In this document: positions 1 through 11,213 of the stretch, piece by piece
How the letters are laid out: each line of letters opens with the position of its first letter
Position numbering within the stretch: position 1 is the first letter of the stretch
From: Vigna angularis
Taxonomy: Eukaryota; Streptophyta; Magnoliopsida; Fabales; Fabaceae
NCBI RefSeq assembly: GCF_016808095.1
Contig: NC_068970.1
Location: 63,401,130 to 63,465,129 of the forward strand
Length of the DNA: 64,000 nt
Reading direction: 5' to 3'
Position numbers and translations under genes: made by a program
The notes under the pieces: generated by a model
What the model was told of the DNA's origin: nothing
Database searches by the model: none
Seen by the model: only the letters and a program-made list of their open reading frames with translations

Positions 1-1099
1 TAAAAAAAATGCAAGGTAGTGTAACTTTTAACTATAAATAAAAAAATTAATTAAGAATTTGGGACCCTAAACGCCTAGATGATAATTTCATCAAAAATAA
101 ATATTCATTATTTCATTTAAGGAGTAATCATTCGTAAAGATAATAATTCTAACACGTTTTCCCTTTCTTTTTCTCCACGGGCATTGTCAGACCGGTATAA
201 ACTCAAAATCTTTCAAAAGACATCCCTTTAATTAGAAGTTTTTGATCCTTAACTTTACTTTAGGATTAAGTCTTATGTTGTAACATTCATCCGTTAATAT
301 TGTATATTTATTAGTATTATGTTTTATTAAATAGATGAATAAAAAAATAATAAGGAAATGTCAGATTAATTGGCCAAAGTTTAATTTAGAAGTGAAAAAA
401 GAAAAGGCTATATAAATGTTAAATTGTTATGTATAGTTATAATGGTTATACATGCGAGGAGTATCATTTCATAAATTTTAAATCAATTTAAGTGTCTAGT
501 TAAATTTTACACCGTTTATTAAGATATTAATTATTATTTTTTACAATTTAAAATTTTGAATCTGGTACCTAATAGAAGAAAGAAAGAAAAAACTGATTTT
601 GGCATAGAAATTCTTGATTATTGTGAATCAATCAGTGTCGAAACTATCATTTTCACAACTTTTTGTTAGACAGTAGTAGGTTTGAACAGTACATCTGATT
701 TCATTTTTATATAATTTCTTTAGAATTTTGATAATGCCCTCAGACACTGAGTTGACCCCTTGATTCAACTTCTAAGATATCTTAATTCTTAAGATCAAAT
801 TGCGGATTTTATTTCCTCTATCTTGAAAACGATTGTGAGAATTAATTAAAAAAATAATGTTATCGTCACCAAACCCCTCAAACTAGAGGAAGGTATCAAT
901 CTTTCTGCCAGTCTCACTCTTAAAAATTCGTTTAATAGCATGAAATATTTATCAATTTTGTTCGAAGTTAGTTTTATAAAAATAAATTAGATTTAAAATT
1001 CATTTTTTAACACAATATTAAAATATACGTTATATTTTAATATAAGAAAAAAGAAATTAAGTTTAAAGTTTATTTTTTATGATGATGAATCATACATTC
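1..1099. other. AT-rich intergenic DNA
   Basis: No reading frame of credible length or composition is present on either strand. The sequence is strongly AT-rich with many short homopolymer runs. I see no RNA gene or clear repeat here. The last five bases (CATTC) are the left target-site duplication of the solo LTR that follows. Confidence 0.7.
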
Positions 1100-1464
1100 T
1101 GTGACACCCGGACACTGACGAGGACGGAGAGTGATCGCCGGTGCAAGAGGCATGGTGCAGGGGCACTGACAAGGAGCGGCTCCTGACAGGCTTCCAGTGG
1201 AAGTGACACATGGATGAATCGAACATACACCGGAATGAGAGGGATCTAGAGACTGTGTAGGTATGAGACTATACAGTTGAAGGATAGTTTAAAGGGATTG
1301 ATTTGGCTACTCATATCACCAAATGCATTTGCTTTTCGGTAGCCTGACTCATAAGAACTCCATGGTTAAGCGTTGGGAAGTTTTCCCGGAAAGTGTACGA
1401 GTGAGGACAAAGCACACTAGAAAGCCTCGTGGTGATGTGTGGGACAGTCAACATTGACGTTACA
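1100..1464 (+). mobile_element. Solo LTR of a Cassandra-type TRIM retrotransposon
   Basis: The 365-bp block starts TGTGACACCC and ends GACGTTACA, the TG...CA ends of an LTR, and is flanked on both sides by CATTC (1095-1099 and 1465-1469), a 5-bp target-site duplication. It is far more GC-rich than its surroundings. Positions about 1305-1420 resemble plant 5S rRNA: AGAACTCC followed by GTTAAGCG is the 5S box A region, and GGGAAGTTTTCCCGG follows. Cassandra elements are known to carry a 5S-derived segment with pol III promoter boxes in their LTRs. No second LTR or internal region was seen nearby, so this looks like the product of LTR-LTR recombination. The 5S-like part appears to lack the box C segment. 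Family assignment is from memory of the motif, not from a search. Confidence 0.8.
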
Positions 1465-4400
1465 CATTCTGTTTCGATGTGAGAAAAGTGTGTTAAAAAA
1501 TATTTTTTATCTTCTTATATTTTATTATTAAAAGATAAAATAAATTTATAATTTATTTTTTAATATGATATCAGAATGTATTTGTGAGAAAAATGTTTGA
1601 AAAATATATCTTTATATTTTATGGTTGGAGGAGTAGAGGTAAATCTGGATGAGTGAGTGAATTATATAAGTGTGACAAAAGATTAGTTAAAGTAAGATTG
1701 TTAATTAATATATTAATTTTGGAGTGTTTGACTTTGTTTCTCTTTGATGAGTTTCACTTTTGACACATGAGAGGGTAGAGAAAAAGCAACGAGGAAAATG
1801 AGCATTGTTCATGTATGTAGATGATTTAAAAACAGATGCAGTGATGGGGGGTGCAATTAAAAAATAGAAAGTGTGAATTATTTTCCACAAGATATAGGAA
1901 AAGACAAAAGAAGTAAAGATAGTAGGGTTGTAATGCATAGGGCATTGGAATTTGTATTTAAAGTAAGTATGTATAAAATATAGAAATATGAGTATCAATT
2001 TCTTACTCAGAATGATTGAAGCTTTTATTTATATTCAACTGAGATCCTGCATGCCTTTTGCCTCTCTGCCAACATTATTCTTTTCCCACATTTTTAAAGT
2101 TACTCCACATTTCACCCATTTCCTCCAAAATATCACGTGCATTACTTAGTGAAAACTAAATATTAATTCATTTTTATCAGTTATATAACTTATATGTAAA
2201 ATATAGTTTGTTTTACCGTTATCAAAATAACCAATACAGTACATAATTTAATTACAAATTATCAGTCATATATTCTAAATAAAATAAAACATTCCTAAAG
2301 ATGCGGTGTTAAAAATAAGAACAAACTAATAACAAATACTCAAAAGGAAAAGGAGAAGAAAAATAAATGAATATCACAGGCTTGGGAAGAATTTGGCATG
2401 CTGGAGATATAAATTAACCCGTGTAATGAAAACAACGGCACGAAATTTAACAAAAGCCAAAGAAGAAAATAATTCAAGACTAAACGAAAAACTTAAAATA
2501 AGAGTTATAGAAATAGAAAATAATAATTTATAATTCTCTCAAATATGAAAACAACGATAACTTTTACTAAGGTTGATTTACTTTGATGTAACTTTCCTAT
2601 CATGATTGAAGTTATAAACATCATATAACGCTCTAAGTGTATATGAAAAGGGGACAACAAGATATTTAATATCGTCTTTTACAATCTATCAAAATTTGTA
2701 AGGCTCATCAAAATATCTAAATTATCGAATTTAATCTATAATTGTATAAACTTATATTATTTTAAATTTAATTATGATCTATTTGGTTGGATATAAATTT
2801 GATATAAATTAGATAATATTTTAGATTTAAAAAATTTAAAATTAGTATGTTTTTAAGTTAAGTGAGATAAGTTTGGATCTAAGTCGATTTGGGATGGCCA
2901 AAGCTAAAGAGCGAACTAAGTCATGTTAGACCTATGCCAAACTAAAAGAGATTAGGTTGAATCAAGTCAAATTAAATATAAGTTAAAAATCAAGTTGAGT
3001 TAATCCAGACAAAAAGTCGAATTGAATGTATCCTAGTCAAAAACTGAGTTATGTCTACTTCGACCAAAGGTCACGATTAGTCATCATAAACAAACAAGAC
3101 AAACAAATGATGAAATTGAATTAGTTGAATCCAATATTGAAGCATATCTCCTTGTACTAAAAGTGGAATCAAACTGAATTAAAGTGAACAATCACACCAA
3201 ATCGGTTTACATCAAATGTCGAGCCAAATCAATTTGAAACAAAAGTCACTTCAAGTTAGGACAAACCAAAAGTTGAATCATAAATATTTAAATAAAAAAC
3301 TAAGACGAATCAATCCAAACAAAATATAAAAATAAGTCAGTAAAAAATTTAGTAAATTACATTTTATAATTTCATCTAATAAACTAATTAAGGTGTACGA
3401 AATCAGACTAAAAACATAAAAATTAATCAAATAATTATATATTTTATTTATTTATTTTCTCAACCAAGTAATTTAGTTTAAATCTTTAATTTTAAAACCA
3501 CTCCCATCAAAAACACCTGAGTAGTGTGTTATATATGTTTAGATTGTTTCTTTTGTAACTATTCAAGTAAAAAGTGATTCAAAATTTAAATTCTGTGATA
3601 TGTATTTTACAAAGGACACAAATATTCAATCTTGTAATTTGAAATAGGAATATGAATTAAATTTTAAAAATCAATTGTAATAAAGTAAATTAATATTTAA
3701 AAATAATATTTTTTTCAAAATTTTCGATTAAAAATAATCAATTCAAATTTTAAAAAAATGTATATAATTAATTATTATTTCAAAAGTTATATATTTGAAT
3801 TAAAGAAATAAAGAATAACAAAATTAAAAAAATTAAAACAGGACTATATTATTCTTTCATCAGTTGCGCTGAACCTAACTATTACACCTAAATACAAAAA
3901 GGGAAGAGAAAAAAGAGGTCGTACAATTGATGTGTAGTGGAACTCAGAGGATATCACAATTGAAATGATGCATATCACAATATCATCTCGTGTGCTTCTT
4001 TTATTTCTAGCCTAAGAAAATAACAAAGTTGTTAGAGACTGAAATTGCACTTTAGCTTTCTCTCTATTGTAGGGTTGTTCTTTACATTTAGAAAGGAAAG
4101 TAGGACTAGGGAAGGGTTAGCTTTTGGGGCATCCTATTAACCTATATTTTTATTTATATTTTCATATTATTCTTAAGTGTTAATTAAACCGTCTTGGGAT
4201 CATCTTCAAGAGGCATAATAATGATACTAATTTTAAAGGGAATTCGGAAGCATGTGATGAGGAATCCGATGACCATTTTTTTAATTTTAGAAAGCACACT
4301 CTTTTCAAGTTTTTTAAGGATAAATATTGGGTTTCAAAAACCACATTCCAAGTTTCAATATTGTCGTTTTAATGTGTTACACAAATAATTAAGAGTTATG

Positions 4401-7400
4401 AGTACGATATGCTAATTATGATATTGTCTAAGAACATCATGTTCATCACGCGGATTCAATATTAACAATAATTCTTTGGTTACGTGACGAGAAAAGACAA
4501 AGCACCCCAATATTAGCACTCTAATTAATGATCATGGATTATGGAAAGTTATAGTAGTAGATTATTAGCGATTACTTTTAATCAAGTGTTTAAATTCCAA
4601 CTTTTACTTATAAGTTATGATACAAATTACTAATAACTTAAGTCATTTAAGTATATGAATAAAACAATATTTAAGTAGAGTGAGTTATTTTTAAGCCATC
4701 AAATTCACTTGTCATACAGAAATATTTGACTTTTAGAAGAAAAATAACAATTAATTTTGTATTATATTATATGATTGCCCGATAAGTAGATTGGTCGGTC
4801 AGTAGCAACCCATCAGAAAGAACAACCAATAACAATAAACCACCATTGATAAACAGTTAACAAAAATTATAACAATTATTAATGAGTTTGATTTAACTGT
4901 TATTATGAGGTTTATAAATACATGTTTCATATTGAACTAAATGACACTTTTTCACGAGCTACTCTACTAAACTTCAGGAGAAACATATATGACTTAAACG
5001 TTAGAGTGTTTTCTACAGGTAAACCTCGAACAAATCGATCATTTATGAAACAATAATCAACAAATTGGACGATTAAGACTTTAGACACCACAACAAAGTA
5101 AAAAAGATTAATCCTCAACACCCTTTACACAAACAATTTTATAGCAATATTTTGCTCATTTATTTCTTGTTGCTAATTACAGAACATATATTTGACTTAA
5201 AAACTTTATACCTCACTAACTTGCGTACACTCTTTGATATGAAATAAGTTTTTGGCTATGTTGATCATAAATGTCATTGCTGAAATAATCAAAATACATA
5301 TAGATGACGAAAAAGCGAGGTCAATGTCTTCCTTTTTTTAATTATACATATGTACACGGTACTACTAAACGTGTACTACTAAAAAGACAATTATTAAGTG
5401 GAAGGGGAATCCAGTACATAAATTTACGTAAAACACATATGGTCGGAATTTTTTTTAAAAATAATTAAAAGAATATATGAACGACTATTCCACGGAGATA
5501 TTTTAGATATGTTTAAATAGATTTGTTTACACGTGATTAAAAAAAAACAAACAAACTTATTTATTACTCTTGTAAATAAGCAAATTTGTAAAAGAAAACT
5601 TCAAATTTATTTTTACTTTATTCTTATATTATATATATTTTTTTTCATTTTTCATATGAGAAAGAGGGTAAGGACAAGAAGGTGCTCGAACATGTTTGTT
5701 TCTCGGGAAAATCAAGGAGAAAAGCATGGAAAATAAACGAAAAAGTGTGGGGGAAAGAAGAAAAGAGGCTGTGTCATGTGTGTTAGCAAGAAACGACACC
5801 GCACCTATAACCAAGATTTGGGAATAGGGTATGTGCTAAGGAAGACAGACCACACGCTAGCTAAACTATGTGTCTGTTACTTATAAATATCTTTATATGC
5901 TTAAAAGTGATATTCTTTTTCACTTTTAAAAAAGTTATATTCTTTTTACTATAGTTTTTTCAGATTTTTTTAATTACGTAATTCGTTTTTATTTTATTTT
6001 TTAATATTTTATCGTTTCATTTTCCCCCATTATTTGATTCTTAGAAGTTTCACGGATATTGAATAGGAAGATCATAGATGACATCTTCTTTAAATTTGTT
6101 TTATTCTATGTTTTTTTATTTTTTTCAATAATTCACGTGCATGAACACGAAATGTGATTAATTATTTCCAAGCATCTTGTCGACAGGGTAGCCTAAGCTC
6201 GAGAATTAAGAGCTTATTTTGTTTGTTGGGAACATTAAAATGCGGTTTAAGGAATGTTTGTCTGAAATGTATAAAATTTAATAATCGTATATAAAATTAC
6301 TTAGTTGTTATTACATGAATAATCTCATGAGTGGTTTGTGTTGACTATTGATTTGCATCGATCACATTAAAATTTGTGATAAAGATTCTCATGGCAGCAT
6401 GTGTGTGTACCAATATATTATTTATTTATTTAATGAAGGAGGAGGTAATCTTTCGAGCGCAGAATTGTATACTTTCATTTTTTTAATGTGTGCATACTTT
6501 ATTATTATTTTTATAACAAATTTATTAGGTTTAATTTGAAATTTAATTTTTCCATTTAGATATTTGTTTTGATTTGATTTTTATGTTTAATTTTTATTTA
6601 ATTGAGTTTTTTTTAAATATTTTGGTAATTTTTTAAAATTAGTACCATTATCATTTAAAAGTATACCTCAAAACTAAGGCTTATACTTATTAAAGTTTGA
6701 ATTATTTTTTATTTTGAAATTTTAATTTTGACACGTTATACTTTTAAATAGATATGACTAAGATTTTGACATTTAACAAACTAAAATATTAATGTAGAAA
6801 ACTTTTTTATACCGGCTAAACACATTTTTTATATTGAATCTTAAGTTACTATAGGAAAAGATTATAAAAAGTGTAACTTTTTATATTGATTCTAACCACA
6901 ACCAATATAAAAAAGTGTCATCTTATAAATGACATGATTTTTTATGCTTGTATTATCACATTTTTTATTTCCAAAATAATCTATTAACTCATTTTTCATA
7001 TTGTTTTTACAAAGTAGAAGAGTTTAAAATATTAACCTAGGTAAAAAAAAATTAATTTTTGAAAGACAATTATTCAATTAAAATTATATACTAAAATATT
7101 AGTATAATAAATTTCATTTTTCTAAAAATTAAATTTAAATAAGTTACATCAAAATATAGTTTTTTTTTAAATTAACCTTTTAGAAATAACTTCAATTTAT
7201 TAAATTTAAATAAAAAAATAAATATATAATTTTATTTTTAAATCTTTTAAATCATTTACTAATAATTTTATTTTTTATCATTTGCTTTTAAACAAAATAC
7301 TCAGATAAAATTTATTAATACCTATTAAAAGTTTTTGCTTTTTTGCTGGTTGGATAGTCATCTCATCAACAAACATATCCTTAAATATTAAATACTCATA

Positions 7401-10400
7401 TCTATCACCAACAAATTTACATTAGTATATATTAAGGAATATTATCTAATATTCATTTATGATTTTATATGCCTGATGTTTCATTTTTATCCAGTTTATA
7501 TATTAAATTAAAAAATATATATTATAGAACATTAAACTTAAAACCAACCTATTTATTATTTGGAAAACGTTATAACTGGTTAGTCAGTCCACTCAGTACA
7601 ACATCATATATTGAAAACGACATAATTTGGTGCCCAAATACTTGTTAAATTTTACAAAATTTTCCAAATTCATATGATTGTTCTAACTCTTCACGCCTGA
7701 TTTACCCCATTCCATTTGTTTCTTAATTTGTTCCTAGTTAGGTTAATTCGAATTCATGAAAAGGATTGAAGTAAAGAAGAAAAGGAAGACATTCTCGGTC
7801 CATTTTTCTTATATCAACAAACAAATGTTAATTATTAATATGCTAAATTCTATTAAAAGAGAATACAAATCCATTATCTATCCTTTATCTCCTCATTCAT
7901 ACCAGGTTACTGGAATGACATGATCGGTAGATGAAAAGGTTCTTGAGACACTTGTTTAATTTGTGTCCTTTAATCAAGATAATTTTTTAAATGACGTGGT
8001 CATAATCTTGCATTCGTATACCTAAATGCACAGTCTATTATGGGTGTTTATGATCACTCCATAAGATTTAGTATTATTTTAGAACTATAATATCATTTAT
8101 TGGAATTATACTATTTTAATAATGTTTGTCAAGTATTTTAATTTAGTCTTAATATAAACGAGTGTTAAACATATGGTTACCGAGAGATTAAAAGATATTA
8201 AAAGAATTTGGGCGTAGGAAAAATTGTTTATTGGTTTGCAGTATAGGGAATAATAACGATGTCTCAAAATTTATAATTGTTTGGGCTCTCATGACTGTTT
8301 ACGAGGTCAAATTCATTTTCACTTATTTTTCTATAATGTTATTTTCTGGTTGTTTTTAGAAAAACGACTGTTGTTTTTTTCATAGAGTTTCTATTGTGTA
8401 TTTTTATATTTATTTATTTATTTATTTGGTAGTAGGATGATTCTTAGCAATAACAACGATGCGGTTTTTCTAACACAGAGTTCATATATATGTAAATAAT
8501 TTATAGATATATTACAATATTTCTTACATTATATAATTTTAAAATTTCTGACAACTTACAAAAATGTATATATATTGTTTGAAATTTTAAATCATTATTT
8601 ATATTAAATATCTTGAATTAGAATAGTTTAAATGTGAATTTTGTAAGTTGATTTCAAACGTTGATAAAATTATTAATGAGTATTATCAAAATCACTCCTC
8701 TATTTAACTTATTTTGAGTAGTTTCATTGTTGTGTATATAAGTAACGTTTGCGATTTTAGGGTCGCTTGCTATAGCTGTTATTAGTTATGTGAGATGGAA
8801 TATATGATATCTAAAATAGGGTTTTATTGATCAAGATTTACAGAATATGATATCTCAAATAAGTTTTATTTGGAATCATTATGCTATGGTGACGTCATCA
8901 GTCTTATAAATTGAATGTTTTCGGTTTATATATACTTCAAATTCTTCTTACATGTTAACCTCTAAAAAAGTTTTATTTTCAAATTAATTATGCTATTTTT
9001 AAATTATCAGATTTTATTCTTTCCACATTCTCCGTCAACTCAAATTCATTGTAATTGGACTTTGCGTTTATAACTTTTTATCCTTTGAATGATTTAAGTA
9101 TAACTCAAATATATATTTATTTTTCATGACTATGATTATTGAGTTAATTTTTTTTAACTTAACTTTGAGATTCTCTTATGAGTTTGGAAACTTATACATT
9201 CTTTTTAGATTTCTTAACTTTTATAGTTAGTTTAAACGCATATCTCAATAAATTCATATTAGATGTAACGGTCATTATATTGAATATTTTATTTAAAAAA
9301 TAAATAAAGAAAAGAAAAAAAATTGAAAATTACGTTAAACTTATAATAAAATTACATTGCACATATAAAAAAACATATTATGAAAAAAATTCATAATTGT
9401 TTCTGGTGAAAATCATTTCATATTTGGAAAATCATTTCATACTTGGAACTCTATATATCATAAAAAAAATTCCATAGTATATTTAAAATTTTATTATTAG
9501 TCAATTCTCTCACATTTAAAAAAAAAACTTTCAATTTTTAAAATTTGTTATTTTGAAAGATTTAGTATTAGGTCCATCTTTATCCTGTTTTCTCGTAGTT
9601 TAAGGTGACTTACCATCTTTTTTTAATATTAGAATATTTTCTTTCAATCCATTTAGAAATTATTTTCAATTCCTTTATAAAATAATCTCTTTAGATGTCA
9701 AAAAATTTAAACCTATTGTGAAACTACTATTAGTTAAATTTAATTATTGTAAATCCTACCAACTACTGACAACGGGAGTGTTTAAAATTATTGTTAAGGA
9801 AATCACTTCCCATAAAATATGTTTATGTGGGCTAGAGTACTCTAAATATATAGTATAGTTATATAAAATTTCCTTGCTGATAAAAAAAAAAAAATCACAC
9901 AGGCAAATTTGGTTGTGCATAGCTTATATGGTTATTTTGTTTTGTTAAAAAACGATGAAACCTGTTTACAAAGTTAATTTAAACCAATAAATTTATATAT
10001 TTTTTATCATGAAAGAAAGGAACTATGTAATGTCTACCTTGCAAAGTGTTCCACTTTTATCCCAATACGCAACTTTTAGGATTCAATACAATTTTCATAT
10101 CTGCATGCACATTTTATGCTTCAATACAATTTTGGGCTTTCTATTAAAAGAATATAATTTTGATTTGTCTTAATTTTGGTTCATGTTTGATTATTTTTCT
10201 CACATTTTAATTAATTAAATAGTGTTTATTGTACTTCTAAATAAATATGTTCAAATTAATGATTAGTTTATAATTATAGATTTTCTAAACTAAGAACATA
10301 AAATATCTTTGTTTTTAAAGGTGATATTACGTTGACAGTAGTATTTGTCTTACATTCAACTTATAACTTCATATAATATTATTTTATTGTAATTCTTTAT

Positions 10401-10551
10401 TTATATTTATTCTTATTACATTAAGTATAATGTTTTATTATAAAACGAATTGTCAAAGTAAGTGTACCTAGATTCAAAAGGGAGTGTCAAAGAATTATTT
10501 TATGAATATCAAAATCGCGGATTGAGGAAAACAGGAAATACAAACTGTATT
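1465..10551. other. Long AT-rich gene-free region
   Basis: About 9 kb without a supportable gene. The few open frames are 60-97 codons long, have low-complexity composition rich in I, F, Y, K and L, and show no domain. Weak structures seen are short inverted repeats around 6810-6960 and a TTTA-type microsatellite near 8400-8430. The ATT at 10549-10551 is the left target-site duplication of the CACTA element. Confidence 0.65.
6805..6965. repeat. Degenerate short inverted/direct repeats, possible old MITE or CACTA end
   Basis: Variants of ACTTTTTATATTGATT occur near 6825 and 6885, and the opposite orientation AACCAATATAAAAAAGTG lies at about 6900-6917, so the stretch could fold into a weak hairpin. 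ACTATAGGAAAA near 6847 resembles the CACTATAGGAAAA start of some legume CACTA elements. No matching second end or target-site duplication was found. Confidence 0.25.
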
Positions 10552-10573
10552 CACTAGTGCAGAAACGGCTTTT
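10552..10573 (+). repeat. Left terminal inverted repeat of CACTA element
   Basis: 22 bp, starting CACTAGTGCAG and ending GGCTTTT. It is a perfect inverted match to 19318-19339. The first eight bases, CACTAGTG, are themselves a palindrome. ATT precedes it as target-site duplication. Confidence 0.97.
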
Positions 10574-10599
10574 TATGTCTGCTATTTTGGCCTTTTGAC

Positions 10600-11010
10600 G
10601 TCCGGCGTATGCCGGACATCTATGCGGTAGATGTCCCTCAGACGTCCGTCCTGACACGACAGACGTCTATATGAACGTCCGCTGCCTGAGGACGGACGTC
10701 TATATGAACGTACGCTCTGCCTGAGGACGGACGTTTATATAAACGTCCGCTGCATCAGGACGGACGTTTATATAAACGTCCGTTGCCTGAGGACGGACGT
10801 TTATTATAAACGTCCGCTGCCTCAGGACGGACGTTTATATAAACGTCCGTTGCCTGAGCACGGACGTTTATTATAAATGGCCGCTGTCTGAGGACGGACG
10901 TCTACCTTGCTGAGTTTTTTTGGTTTAGGGCTGGGGGGTGGGACGTCCGTATGTGCACAGACGGACGTCTATAGACGTCCGACTGTACACTAACGGACGT
11001 CTAGTGGGCG
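10600..11010. repeat. Left subterminal array of palindromic 33-35-bp repeats
   Basis: Seven successive GACGGACGT-type unit starts lie at 10691, 10726, 10759, 10792, 10826, 10859 (variant CACGG) and 10893, a spacing of 33-35 bp. Each unit is nearly self-complementary: GGACGTTTATATAAACGTCC with a TGCCTGAG spacer. Further single copies flank the array on both sides (from about 10600, and out to about 11002). In En/Spm elements subterminal repeats bind TNPA and are needed for transposition, so these are the likely recognition sites. The array lies at the 3' end of the transposon genes. Confidence 0.9.
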
Positions 11011-11213
11011 TTTTTTTTTTAAAAATTTGTTTGTTTTTTCAATAGAACCACACCTGAAAAACAGAAAAATGTCCCAGAACAATTCTCCAATAACATAAAT
11101 ATGCGTTTTATATAAACAAAATTCTACTTAATGTTCAATCCACTACCAAACTATTAACATAAAAATAAAACTAAAACCAAACAATGTTCAATCAAGAAGA
11201 AATATAACTATTC

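Noticed and set aside
1305..1420. A possible 5S rRNA gene
   Set aside because: Only part of the 5S sequence is matched, the box C area seems missing, and the block lies inside an LTR with its own target duplication, so it is LTR sequence and not a working rRNA gene.
1705..1998. 97-codon minus-strand frame
   Set aside because: Composition is dominated by F, I, Y, S and T from AT-rich DNA, with no domain, splice context or leader.
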